A stretch of DNA of 64,000 nucleotides from Paraescarpia echinospica (lineage: Eukaryota > Annelida > Polychaeta > Sabellida > Siboglinidae), in assembly GCA_020002185.1 (NCBI GenBank), contig CM034544.1, forward strand, positions 6,967,510-7,031,509, read 5' to 3'. The notes beneath the pieces were generated by a model. That model worked only from the letters and a program-made list of their open reading frames with translations. It did no database searches and was not told the DNA's origin. Position numbers and translations under genes: made by a program. Positions within the stretch are counted from its first letter, which is position 1; each line of letters starts with the position of its first letter. Shown here piece after piece: positions 1 through 10,996 of this stretch.

Positions 1-531
1 AGTCTATGTGCTTTACCTCGAGTCTTTGCCGCAGTAGCCCCGACAGTAGAAGAAGTAGCAGCCTGAGCCATGGCTAGTCTATGTGCTTTACCTCGAGTCT
101 TTGCCGCAGTAGTCCCGACAGTAGAAGAAGTAGCAGTCTGAGCCATGGCTAGTCTATGTGCTTTACCTCGAGTCTTTGCCGCAGTAGTCCCGACAGTAGA
201 AGAAGTAGCAGTCTGAGCCATGACTAGTCTATGTGCTTTACCTCGAGTCTTTGCTGCAGTAGTCCCGACAGTAGAAGAAGTAGCAGTCTGAGCCATGGCT
301 AGTCTATGTGCTTTACCTCGAGTCTTTGCCGCAGTAGTCCCGGCAGTAGAAGAAGTAGCAGCCTGAGCCATGGCTAGTCTATGTGCTTTACCTCGAGTCT
401 TTGCCGCAGTAGCCCCGACAGTAGAAGAAGTAGCAGTCTGAGCCATGGCTAGTCTATGTGCTTTACCTCGAGTCTTTGCCGCAGTAGCCCCGACAGTAGA
501 AGAAGTAGCAGCCTGAGCCATGGCTAGTCTA
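1..531. repeat. 75-bp minisatellite, about 7 copies
   Basis: Seven near-identical head-to-tail 75-bp units run off the left edge of the window and end at about 531. Each unit holds the core GAGCCATGGC. The unit length is divisible by three. On the minus strand one frame stays open through every copy, from an ATG at 521 to the edge (about 173 codons), giving a 25-residue Ala/Thr/Ser-rich repeat with a KTRGK core. On the plus strand each unit is a 24-codon frame from GCCATGG to TGA. Differences between copies are mostly non-synonymous in the open minus frame, so I see no sign of selection on it. Confidence 0.95.
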
Positions 532-589
532 CAAATAGAACATTAAAGAAATAACAATATTGGAATAATTCATAACATTTTGTCAGTTT

Positions 590-1478
590 TTTATGCAGTG
601 ATGGTCAGCAGAGGTGACAGAGGAGTGATGTCAGAGTCTGGTACATGGCCATGTGGAGTCTGTAGCAAGGGTGTAGCCACAAACTCGCTTCAGTGTACAT
701 CGTGTACGAAGTGGGTCCATAGGAGATGCAGTGGTGTGAAGGGTAGCTTGCAGGCAGTGAGCGCAACGTTTGTGTGCAAGAGGTGCCGGGGAGAGGTACC
801 ACCTGCAGAAGCGACGGAAGAAGGCTTGGAGGTGGATGGAGAGACATACAACAGAGTAGACAACTTCTGCTACCTGGGCGACATGCTTAGTGCGAAGGGT
901 GGGGTGGATGCAGCGGTAACAGCGAGAATGAGGTGTGCCTGGCAGAAGTTCAGGGAGTTAACACCCTTCTTGACTTCCAAAGCGCCTCCCCCTGAAGATG
1001 AAGGGCCAGGTGTACACAGCTTGTGTCAGAAGTTGCCTGTTGTATGGGTGTGAGACGTGGGCCATGAGGACCAATCATGACACGAGGTTGGAAAGGGTTG
1101 AGATGAGGATGGTGAGATGGATGTTTGGCGCATCACTCAGCAACAGACAGCCCAGTGCAGAGCTTAGATGAAGAGTAGGAGTGGAGGCGATTGGGGATGT
1201 GATCAGAAGAAGCAGGCTGAGGTGGTATGGGCATGTAGAGCAAAAGGATGACGAGGACTGGGTGAAGGGCTGTACAAAGTTAGTGGTGGAGGGGACAGCT
1301 CCCGTCGGCAGACCAAGGAAGACCGGGCAGAACTCCGTATCTGCAGACTTGAATCTGATGGGTATCGACCATCGGGATGCACGGGACCGTGTCAAGTGGA
1401 AGAGGGCAAGTGGAAGAAAGGCGAACCCAGCAGAACCTGGAAACACCGCCTCTAAACGATGATGATGATATCTGTGTC
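590..1478 (+). mobile_element. Non-LTR retrotransposon 3' end (LINE ORF2 C-terminus), decayed
   Basis: A Cys-rich zinc-finger-like module (CGVCSKG, CTSCTKWVH, CKRC) at about 650-795 is followed by FCYLGDMLSAKGG (about 865-900), SRLRWYGH-type residues (about 1211-1230) and a VGRPRKT motif (about 1303-1325). These are C-terminal hallmarks of a widespread animal LINE family. A frameshift near 985 and a stop near 1168 break the frame. The copy ends in a short GATGAT tail near 1460-1470, as these elements usually do. It is 5' truncated, with no RT core present. Confidence 0.8.
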
Positions 1479-2570
1479 AGCACAAACGATCATAACATGT
1501 ACCTACATACGCACAGTGACAGATGCCACACGCATGCACGCATTAACGCACGCACGCGCACACACACACCAAGTTGGACCGGAAGGAATACAACGACGTT
1601 GTTCTACTCGGTCTGACCTGTAGAAGTGAAGCAATATTTCTTCTGCACAGCTACAAAAAGGAAGCTCAGATGGTCAACTTAGATAGCTAATGCAAAACAT
1701 TGGCAGCATGCTAAGTATACGTATTATGTAAACATACCGAACTGACATTCATCGGGTTTTTACAGTATTTGACGGGCTCGCGACAGTTTCCAGTTAAGGC
1801 CCGGTTGGTCTATATTATATGCATGCTGTGCATACACAGAAATCCGCACAGACTTACTGACAATGTGCGGGTGGTTCACGTGATAGGCATGTCCCTGCAC
1901 AGGCTTTCAACACACGTTGCATTTCACTCCAATGCACGTGCACTCGGTACGACTAAAAGGTGCACGACCAAAATGTATGTAGTGTTGGTAATCAAGCGGG
2001 CTGTTGGTGGCACGTAGGAGGTATGTATGTGCAGCTCACCAAATTTCAGACATGTACTTTACATTGGAGTAACAGAATTTGTAACTTTTATCATTGCTTG
2101 TGGTCTTATTATTCTTGTAGTTATAATGGTATTCACCAGGTGGCGTTACTGTGCCGATTAAATGCTCGTCCAGAAGGATCGGATAAAATGCCTAAATTGT
2201 GTAACTCCTGGGTGAAATACAGACTCAAAATTTGTAATAATGCACATATAAACCATATATATATATACCATCAACGGCCAAACTATCTACCAACACATGG
2301 TCGTGTGTGGTCGTTTGTCAACTCTGTGGCCATGCGCCTTTTAGTCAAACCCCATGCACTGATGCGCTTACTTGGGCCACAGTTGTAAGTTGTATTTTCT
2401 TGTCCCCAGCTTACAATTTCCAAGAATAGCTCTAAAAAATAAAACAAATGCCTTTATATGTTTGCTACGTACCCCCTCAATATTTGGCAGTCACTACCAA
2501 TGCAGTAAATAAATAATTTGACATATTTTTCTCAATCTGATATGTTGGAATGTCTTGACAATAACGTGTC
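1479..2570. other. Intergenic, no gene recognised
   Basis: CA-rich at the start (1500-1575), then about 1 kb of unstructured AT-rich DNA. Short open frames here (for example 1960-2388 plus) show no recognisable motif. I see no RNA gene. Confidence 0.6.
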
Positions 2571-2573
2571 CCT

Positions 2574-2980
2574 TTTCTCTTAGCCATAACATTCCACGAA
2601 CAGGGCCACTGCGTGAAATAGTTGAAATGGTTCCAAACCACAATTGTTGTAGTAGGAGCAAACTTATTTTGCTCTTTTTTGGAAATCAAATGTTCACTTG
2701 CATGGCTTATGATTTTCCTTCTTAAAAGTGTGTTTCGTATTTTGTCTACCTGTCTAAGCCATAACATGTTAAATGTCATGTAACTATTTAATAATCTGCC
2801 ATATATAATATACAAGTTATGTGGCATTGCGTATATACCAAGATGGAATGTCAATGGAACAGATTTCAAATGAGTTATAGATTCCAGAGGACAAATTGTA
2901 AGACAATTGTCTGAGCTATAACATCTTAGCCATAACGAATAATACGTTATGGCTAAGACAATTTGCGTTATGGCTAAGAC
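2574..2980. repeat. Dispersed CTTAGCCATAAC motif cluster with hairpin
   Basis: The 12-mer CTTAGCCATAAC, or a one-base variant, occurs at 2579, 2754 and 2925, and inverted at 2946 and 2967. It recurs at 6941. The copies at 2924-2937 and 2945-2958 form a perfect 14-bp inverted repeat around a 7-base loop. A 180-codon minus-strand open frame spans the region (2477-3019), but I recognise nothing in it. It may be debris of a DNA transposon whose termini carry this motif. Confidence 0.55.
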
Positions 2981-3123
2981 TACTTGATGATCAAACAAGC
3001 AAGTACAGACCTGCCACACCCAAAAACTTCCTGTCAGTAATCCATCTTCCCATTTACACTGATTTTCAGGAATATAGGCTTCCTGTCAGTAATTGTTCAG
3101 AACCGTGTCAGATATTGTCACCG

Positions 3124-3340
3124 GTAGGGACGGCAAAAACATTACGTTACGCTAGTCAATAAGTCATCGACATCGTCTAGACTCTAGTCTACTCAACTCT
3201 AGTATATAAGCCTATCCCTGTATTATAGGCTGTAAATGATAGACGGGGGAGTAGGTACGGCAAAACCATTACGTTACGCTAGTCATCGACATCGTCTAGA
3301 CTCTAGTGACTGTATGATAGGCTATAAATGATAGACTAAA
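3124..3340. repeat. Direct duplication, about 90-115 bp per copy
   Basis: Two imperfect copies start at about 3124 and 3251. Both carry the string ATTACGTTACGCTAGTCA, then a CATCGTCTAGACTCTAG segment and a TATAGGCT...AATGATAGAC tail. The first copy has a small internal insertion. No coding potential is seen. Confidence 0.7.
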
Positions 3341-4164
3341 CTCAATAAATACACTAACTTAGTCTTAGTACAGTCAGTTGGCCTAACACTACAAGTACAA
3401 CACTCACTAAATGTTTGCATTACACGTTTCTTTTTGGCTGGCAGTGGCATCGTTTCGCTGTCAGCCATCGTTTCGTGCCGCGTGACTTCGTTTTGTTTGA
3501 TCGCAGAAATGCGAATTTGTCGCTGTTTCCTATTGGTTAGATTACGACCAGACTCAGCAAATAAAAAACCATGTCACAACATGCTGCATACATATGCTGC
3601 CACCTGTTGAATATAGTGGAAGCTAAATTGGAGGAACACGGAAGTGATTGGCGAACATGGTGACAGTCCGTAATATTTTCATCCCTCGCCGTAATACCGT
3701 AATTTTAGGTGACTTTCCGGAATGATTCCGGACAATCCGGAATGGTAGGCAGGTCTGCAAGTAGATTTTATAACTTTATGCAAGCCAACAATTATAGAGT
3801 TTAAAAACGTACACCAATTATAATATATATATATATATAGTCGCCGGAACCGGGGAGGATTTGGGAGTCCTGGCCCCATATATTGTTGGTGGGGGCTGGA
3901 GATAGGATTAGCCCCCCAATATCTAGGAAAGAGGATGCATTTTGGGTGCAATTGGAGGTTTTCGAAGAGCCTCACAGTGGGATTTTAGCAAGCCTCACGG
4001 GGGGTGTAATTTGAAGTTTTTGGAGAGGCCTCAAAGTGTTTTTTGTGCAGTTGGAGATTTTTTGGTTAGTCTCTAGAGATGAGCTTAAAATATTTAAAAG
4101 CATCCAGCTCACCCAATATTAATTTCGATTCGGAGTCAATGATATTTATACATATGTATATATA
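3341..4164. repeat. AT-rich DNA, then a dispersed GGGG/CCCC-rich repeat
   Basis: 3341-3835 has no gene signal. From about 3840 to 4080 lies a G/C-run-rich stretch beginning near GCCGGAACCGGGG, with several imperfect internal repeats (TTGGAGGTTTT, TTGAAGTTTTT, TTGGAGATTTT). A similar-looking block lies at 6598-6835 (GGCGTGGGAACAGGGGGG). I infer two copies of one dispersed non-coding repeat family. Confidence 0.4.
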
Positions 4165-4357
<193 letters not shown>

Positions 4358-4829
4358 ATCCAGTTTACATATAAGCTGGATTTACATATATATGTGTATG
4401 TTTTTACGCTGAAAGGAGAACGTCAACACCATTGTCAAAAAGCACACACTCGGTTATACTGTAAGAAAATTAAGATAATTTGACATCAGTTCTCACATTT
4501 TACAAATATTTTTACTGCTTCCATTTCTTTATATATATATATATATATGAGGGAAACACTTGATTTTACTATGCATTTAGGTATTCAACCAACTTTAGTT
4601 ATTCTATTACTAGCATTACCACAGTGGCTGCTGCGGCTGTTGGATCTGGCCAGTTTTGACGCTAAACTACGACAGGTCATCGGTCACGCAGCCCTTACAT
4701 CATTGAGTCCGCGTTAAATAATACATATTTAGTATCACTGAAATGACAAGACAATGTTCTTTACAATGGCACGTTTTAAAAAGTATTCCTTTATTTGACG
4801 AACTTATCGTTCGTGACTGAACGATGCTG
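4358..4829. other. Intergenic AT-rich
   Basis: It includes a short (AT) tract at 4531-4548. I see no gene or structural signal. Confidence 0.6.
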
Positions 4830-5318
4830 CACGCTAAAAGTGTCATGCCGACGGCGCTCCGGTACGGTTTTCGCAAAAACAGGTCGCGACAAATTAAAAA
4901 CCCGCACTTGTAAACCTATTTGGATCGTCACGAGATCTGCTCGACCAATTAGAAGACGTGTTCGTCTTCACTGCAGTCATTGCACGAAGTTTCCGCGTTA
5001 AACTAAACGAAATTATGTCGAATTATCGTATAAACATGAATTTTTGGTAATGTTATCGCCTAAAATTCAAGTTCGTGTATTCACACACCTACGTGTCAGT
5101 TTCAGACTGTTCAAATGATATATGTTATGTGATATTTTTAAAAGGTTTACAAGTGCGGAAATCGCATTTTGTGCGACCCAGTTGCACGGTTTTCGAGAAC
5201 GCCACCGCAGACGGTGACGTTGTGCTAAAAATAGTAACATCCGCCTGGTAACACCACCGTGCCGCTGGGTATCCGCCAGGCGGACAACCGCGTTGCGTTG
5301 GTTGTCCGCTAGGCGGAT
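4830..5318. mobile_element. Foldback / MITE-like inverted-repeat element
   Basis: The arm at about 4830-4918 is matched in inverse orientation by about 5141-5240. The best-kept core is CGCACTTGTAAACC against its complement GGTTTACAAGTGCG, extending outward with mismatches. A second compact hairpin sits just outside: 5271-5289 and 5300-5318 pair at 17 of 19 positions around a 10-base loop. No transposase frame is visible, so this is probably a non-autonomous DNA element or foldback repeat. Confidence 0.55.
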
Positions 5319-5489
5319 TTGGCGCCTAGCTGTCATTCAGGCAATCCCTATTCACAGTACGCTGGCTACACTTAATAATTGATTTTAAACTTGAAATTCA
5401 GAAACTTGCCAGTTTAAGATTGGTATTCAATTCAAAAATTCAATCCAGGACACTTTCTGCAATTCACATAGCTAAGTATAACTAGTATA
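5319..5489. other. Spacer, nothing recognised
   Basis: AT-rich sequence between the foldback element and the tandem array. No features are seen. Confidence 0.5.
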
Positions 5490-6180
5490 GACATTAATTA
5501 TGCAAAGTGGGAATTAAGTGACATCTAATTATAGTAATTGAACTCTTTACGTAGTACTATGATAAGAAGCGCTAAACGTTAAATTGATAATGCTTTTTAA
5601 AATTTTTGTAACACGAATGAGGATTCCACATTTACTATGTCCGCCATTTTGTTTTATGATAATTACATAATCAATTATGCAAATGGCAACTAAGTGAGAT
5701 CTAATGAAAATGTTTGTGTTGTACTATTTTACAACATGCCTCTAATATTAATGATGTGCTTTTGGAAAAATATGTATTCCAAAATTGGAATTCTACATTT
5801 AATATGTCCGCCATTTTATTTTATGCAAATTACTCCACAAATTATTCAAATTGTGGTAACTAATTGATAGCAATGAAACAGTTTATGTTGTACTATTGTA
5901 AACGCCATTACTGAGTTAATTACATGCTCAGAATAACAATTTCTTGACAAAAACATTGGGAATCCTCATTCAATATCGCCACCATTTTGTAATAATTATG
6001 CTAATGATGCACCAATTTTGCAAAAAATTTGGGATTGAAATGAACTATAATGAAACAAGATATGTTACACTTTCTAATACCCTATAAATACACTCTAAAC
6101 AATTAATGACATGACATGAATTGCATCTTGTTACAGTCTATGATTCAATAAGTCGGCCATATTATGCTAATTAGGTCATG
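5490..6180. repeat. Degenerate tandem repeat, unit about 175 bp, about 4 copies
   Basis: Recurring blocks in constant order: CCGCCATTTTGTTTTATG, then AATTA, then GCAAAT...GGCAACTAA, then ATCTAATGAAA...GTTGTACTATTTT. They recur near 5490, 5650, 5815 and 5970 with increasing divergence. The array is non-coding. Confidence 0.6.
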
Positions 6181-6600
6181 AAATATCCAAATTAGGTCAA
6201 CGAAAATGCAAAAAATTAATTCCTCGTGTGAAAATACCTATATATGCAAAATTTGAAGTAATTACCTCAATTAATTACTTATCTGTTGTGAAAACAATAC
6301 AGTACCCCCTGGAAATACTGTGATCCTATTCTTTCTGTGTTATTTTTCATGCTCACCGTTCCAACGAAAACCTAGTAACCTTTCCAACTTCATAACTTTG
6401 TCAGTAGTTGTCCGATTTTCATGAAATAAAACCATTTACTTCAGAAGAAGCTCCTTACATGCATAACAAAACATGTTTAGGTAATGCAGTTTTTATTTTT
6501 CATGTGGTAAAGCTACTATTACTCTACATTGTTATAATGCCATCACACTCTAAATATGCATAATATAATAAACTATGTCCACTTAATGAAACATCCTAGT
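6181..6600. repeat. Copy 1 of a duplicated segment, with AT-rich flank
   Basis: Positions 6243-6355 are nearly identical to 7720-7830. The shared block runs from TATGCAAAATTTGAAG to TTTTTCATGCTCA. The second copy abuts a SINE. The remainder is AT-rich with no gene. Confidence 0.75.
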
Positions 6601-7533
6601 GGCCATAGGCGTGGGAACAGGGGGGCAGCTGTGCCCCCTGGAATTTCACTGGGGGCAGACATGGTTCTGCCCCCAGTAAATGTGAGCGTGAATGTTTGTT
6701 TTGTGGCGAGCGTCAAAGGCGGGTGAAAATCGAGGTTTTATGAGAGGATTAAGGTGTTTCGGCGACCGTGAAAGTTGGGTACAATTGGAGGGCAAACATG
6801 GAGTTCTGCCCCCCCAGTAATAAGCGGCGAAAAGTTTTCAACAGCAATAATGTTTAACAATTATATACCCAATTAAGCCATGTAGTATTACATAAATATG
6901 TAATAATTGTACTCAGCACAGTAATAATAAGATTTTTTGTCTTAGCCATAACACAAGTTAAAAATTATTGTTTTTATGTGGTGATATAACACAGAACAAT
7001 GATTTGTATTTATATTCACGAGTAGCTGTCCTAAGTAATGATTTCATGAACCCAATTGTTGCTCAGATGTGTTTACCAACTACTGTGCATAACTACATCA
7101 AACCAAATATGCAGGTTATTGCATAAATAACATCCGGATATGTTGTGTCAGTCAGCATAATTGAGATTATAACCTTATACTACCACAGTAGTGCATTAAT
7201 TTTCGAAAGCTGATATCAGCATAATAAAAAATTTGCATTGGTTTGCCCAAGTAATTTAAAACACGGTCGTTATGGTTCAGACATGTGACGATGGTAGGTG
7301 TTTTCATATACACATGTTCAGTAAATTTGTTAATATCGATCGCTGCTGACTGTTAGTCATTGGGGTTTGAGACACTGGTCCATTATAATAACAATGTTTT
7401 GGATAAACATTTTTTGTAAAATTTATCAGTTGAAATATACACGTTACTGTAGAATGGCTCATTAAATACAGGCACATACGGTGTACTAAGTCTTGTATAT
7501 GTGTTAGGAAAAACAACAAGACTATACTATATT
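6601..7533. other. Intergenic with a G/C-run repeat
   Basis: 6601-6835 is the second copy of the G-run/CCCC-run repeat. 6836-7533 is AT-rich and holds one more CTTAGCCATAAC motif (6941). No coding region is supported. Confidence 0.45.
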
Positions 7534-7715
7534 GGGCGCGCGATAGTGTAGTGGTTAGCACATCCGCCTGACATGCCGGCGACCCGAGTTCAATACCCGG
7601 ACCGGGCAGGTATGGTATATTTGGTGTAAAAACCTGGCTCTCAACATTGGGGACTGTGTATCCCTCGTGACTCGGAGATCACGTTAATGTCGGTCCCGTC
7701 TCAATTTGGGATGTA
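7534..7715 (+). mobile_element. tRNA-derived SINE
   Basis: The head resembles a tRNA: a pol III A-box-like TAGTGTAGTGGTTAGCA near 7545 and a B-box-like GAGTTCAATACCC at 7586-7598, correctly spaced. It is followed by a body ending in TGACTCGGAGATCACGTTA and CGGTCCCGTC. It lacks a functional tRNA fold and continues past the tRNA length, so it is a SINE rather than a tRNA gene. Its 3' side abuts the duplicated segment 7720-7830. Confidence 0.75.
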
Positions 7716-7719
7716 AAAA

Positions 7720-7830
7720 TATGCAAAATTTGAAGTAATTACCTCAATTAATTACTTATCTGTTGTGAAAACAATACAGTACACCCTGGAAATACTGTGA
7801 CCCTAATCTTTCTGTTATTTTTCATGCTCA
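7720..7830. repeat. Copy 2 of the 6243-6355 segment
   Basis: About 111 bp matching 6243-6355 with only a few differences, directly following the SINE body. Either the SINE inserted next to a dispersed repeat, or this segment is part of its tail or target. Confidence 0.8.
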
Positions 7831-8009
7831 TGGAAGATAGCCTGGCTCAGAATCGCGTTTTGACTGCTCACTGCCAGTCCCTAGCTAGAATGTTTATTAT
7901 TATAAAATTATTATGTATGTTTTCGATGACGAAATGAAATTACGAAATAATATTATACAAAATAAAATAAATCTTAAACTAAATGGACACAAACAAAAGT
8001 TTCGAATAC

Positions 8010-8092
8010 TCTGTGGAATTAGAACCGAGGACCCTAAAAATAGCAGCTCGACACGCTACCAATTTAGCCACCAACATCAGCACGTTTTGACT
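8010..8092 (-). repeat. tRNA-like sequence (SINE head or tRNA relic)
   Basis: On the minus strand an A-box-like TGGCTAAATTGGTAGCG is followed about 36 bases later by a B-box-like GGTTCTAATTCC. The stems do not pair well, so I read it as a relic. What lies between it and 7830 is AT-rich and featureless. Confidence 0.45.
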
Positions 8093-8120
8093 GTACTTTG
8101 ACGACTACACATATCATGTA

Positions 8121-9025
8121 ATGTGTAAAAACATGAGAAGGAATTATCTAGTAGGAGTATACAATGATATATTAAATATGTGCATAGAATCATCGGAATG
8201 TACGTATGCCTTCAACTGGTGGTGGACGGAAACAAAAGAAGTTGAACACCTGAAACAGGAGGCTATTTTCTGCCAGCGACAGTGGCGAGCAGTGGGAAAG
8301 CCTCATCAGGGTGACATTACAGAAATGAGGCGTATAACAAGAGCTCGGTATCATAAGGCTGTTAGACATATTATGAGAGAGGAAGGCAGAATTTGTATTA
8401 CTAAGATGGTCGAAGCCATTAGTGAAACTATAAATCAGGACTTGTGGTCTGAGGTACGCCGGATATAGGGCAGAAATAAATTATTGCCTTCAAGTATTGG
8501 TGGTGTGGTAGGTGATGAATAAATAGCACGCATTTTTTTCCGTTAAATATAATCACCTCTTCAACAGTGTGTCATATGACATGAGTGCTATAAATACGGA
8601 AATAAACAAGCAGATTAAAGAATATTGCGTATGATACATCAGTTGATAAGCTGGGTAAGTCGGATGGTGAAGGGGGTCTCAATTCTGATCATATTATTAT
8701 ACATGGTCCGAAAATACTCTTTGTGCTGTTAGCATTAATTTTTAATAGTATTTAGATACATGGTTTTAGCCCCGACTCAATGTTAGTTGGAACTATGGTT
8801 CCTATACCAAAAGACAAGAGACAATTAATTAGTACCCAGCGGGCAAAATGACGTGGGAAAAACGTTGTTTCAACGCATGTTAAATATCTAGGTGTAGAGT
8901 TAGATCAGTCACTGACTGGAGAAGGAGTGGCTGAGAAGATAGTTTCAAATCAAATGCTAAGTTAAAATTTGTGTACAGACAAGAAATGTCAACATAAAAT
9001 TTTTTTTTACTTACCTCTGCCTTAA
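8121..9025 (+). mobile_element. LINE fragment, part 1 (5' of the transposon insertion)
   Basis: The conceptual translation shows the linker before the RT domain (FNWWWTETKEVEHLKQ at about 8208-8255), then HLFNSVSYD (about 8550-8580), a GKSDGEGGLNSDH block near 8655-8690, and an RT start ending in TMVPIPKDKR (about 8793-8820). After a junction near 8834-8878 it resumes at the thumb (KYLGVELDQS, about 8882-8912). The catalytic palm with its YADD motif is missing, so this copy has an internal deletion as well as frameshifts. The next part of the same element is at 15842-16784, beyond the inserted transposon. Confidence 0.75.
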
Positions 9026-10996
9026 AGGGGAAATGAAATGACTGAACAACCACAGCCCAAACATAAGAACATACCATTTACAGTACAAGTCACCATGATT
9101 TGACAAGTACAGCGTCACGGTATATTTTAAATAATTTTTCAAACATAGCTACTATCGGCACAAGGCGCCGCCATCATGCTCCAGGAGCGTGTGGTTGTAC
9201 ATCCGGTTTGATTGGCGAGATGTCTCCCAAAGCTGTATACAGCAATTCGATAGGCGACGCAGCATAGCTCTCAGAAAAACCGACGAAACTCATACAAACA
9301 CATAACAACAGAACAATTTATTGCACTGCGTGGCTACTGGATATACTATAAATGTTAGTAAGCAACTTTTCACATACTTCCACAGAAGGGTTCCAACAGA
9401 AAAAAACAAGTTATAGATGATGAATTTGACGTGTTCGCCGGCGGCAAGATTGGCAAAAGTCTGCGGTAGTCACTTTCGAACGCCGATTGCAAGCCTAAAT
9501 ACGAAAGTGACGAGCATAAAAAGACATTGGACGTCAAAACATAATTCTTGGTTAAAGCCACAGGTCCATCTCCAGTCGATTTGTTTACATATAACTATGC
9601 ACCGATGAAGTAAAATTAAGCGAAATCGACCTGGAAGCTCGACATCATTGCCTTATTTGGAGGGTGAAGCGGCGCGTAGGAAATGACAAGCCGAAACCAG
9701 CTTGTTGTTGCCAAGGTGACTCGGCACTCACGAGTTCCGTTAGGTATCATTACCACTACTATATAGTCCCACAGTTCTATTTCAAAGTCTGCATATATAC
9801 AAATATGACGTATGCGAAATTGAAATGTAATAAGAAATGTGAATGTAATAAAGTACAAATACGTGTGAATACTATGATATAATTGGGAATAATGAGGGCT
9901 TGTAATCCGCCGATTTAGTTTACAGCAATTTGTGCCGGCGTGTTGCTACGTCGGAATACCGCAACGTCTACATCTACGAGTCTATGTTATCGACTTAGTT
10001 GCTGGTGGGGAAAATAACCTTGTAAAATAATTACAAAAATAAATGTCAGCTACCGTAGCCAGTATAACGTTTTGCGAAATAATGTCATCATATATTAGTC
10101 AACATTAGTCACAGTCCGGACCACGCCCTGTCAATCATGAATTGTAGGCATTGCCATTGGAATTATTAAATAAGTGACATTACAAGTATTTAAATCCTTA
10201 AAAATATTTGTTTACGATACAGTCAATAGCATACAACAAAACACTATAGTCATATCTGATATAATTAGTTTTTGGCACAGTAAGTAGGTTCACATCAGTC
10301 AAGTAAAGTTAATCACCATGTAGGCATAATACTAATTTATGTGTCTCAAATATTGGCTTGTAACAATGGACCCCGAATTGATGCTCCAGCTTTGAGGCGA
10401 CAGTTTAGCAAGCATGCTATCATACCAAGTTTTTTTTCTGATATAGATTGCATGACTGCAAACACCAATGTATGCTTTTAATAACAAGGACATTGTATTT
10501 AATTTATTGACTTTTGAATGTAAGCCTAACAAGGAAAAAAGGAAATAACGTCACAAGAATAAACCACAAAGATTAATAAATATATATTTTGTATTTACAA
10601 AGTTCAAATGTTAAACACATTTGAGTGCACATGCATTTTAATCATAAAAATTAAAGATAACACACATATATCCACTAAAAAGAAAACGTTGAAAAAGTCA
10701 CCTGTAAATCACACTTGTGCTCCAATTTTAATGAATATTTGCAAGATTGTCCCATTTCGTTCATAATATATGACGGAAGTATCCAAACAACCATAGGGCC
10801 TAATACCGAGCACAAGCTTCGAAGGATCCAGCGAAGGATTCAGCACGCGAGATGACATTGTCCCTCATGGTAATACAAATGTCACTTGTAGTGCTGCCAC
10901 GCCATTGACTTTTAGTGTCAAAACATAAAGGAAGCCGGTGGTCGTGTCGCCAGTGCGACACTTTGTCGATGCAGTAGTTAATACAGACAATAGTGT

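Noticed and set aside
2477..3019. 180-codon minus-strand open frame as a gene
   Set aside because: No recognisable motif, biased composition, and it overlaps the inverted CTTAGCCATAAC copies.
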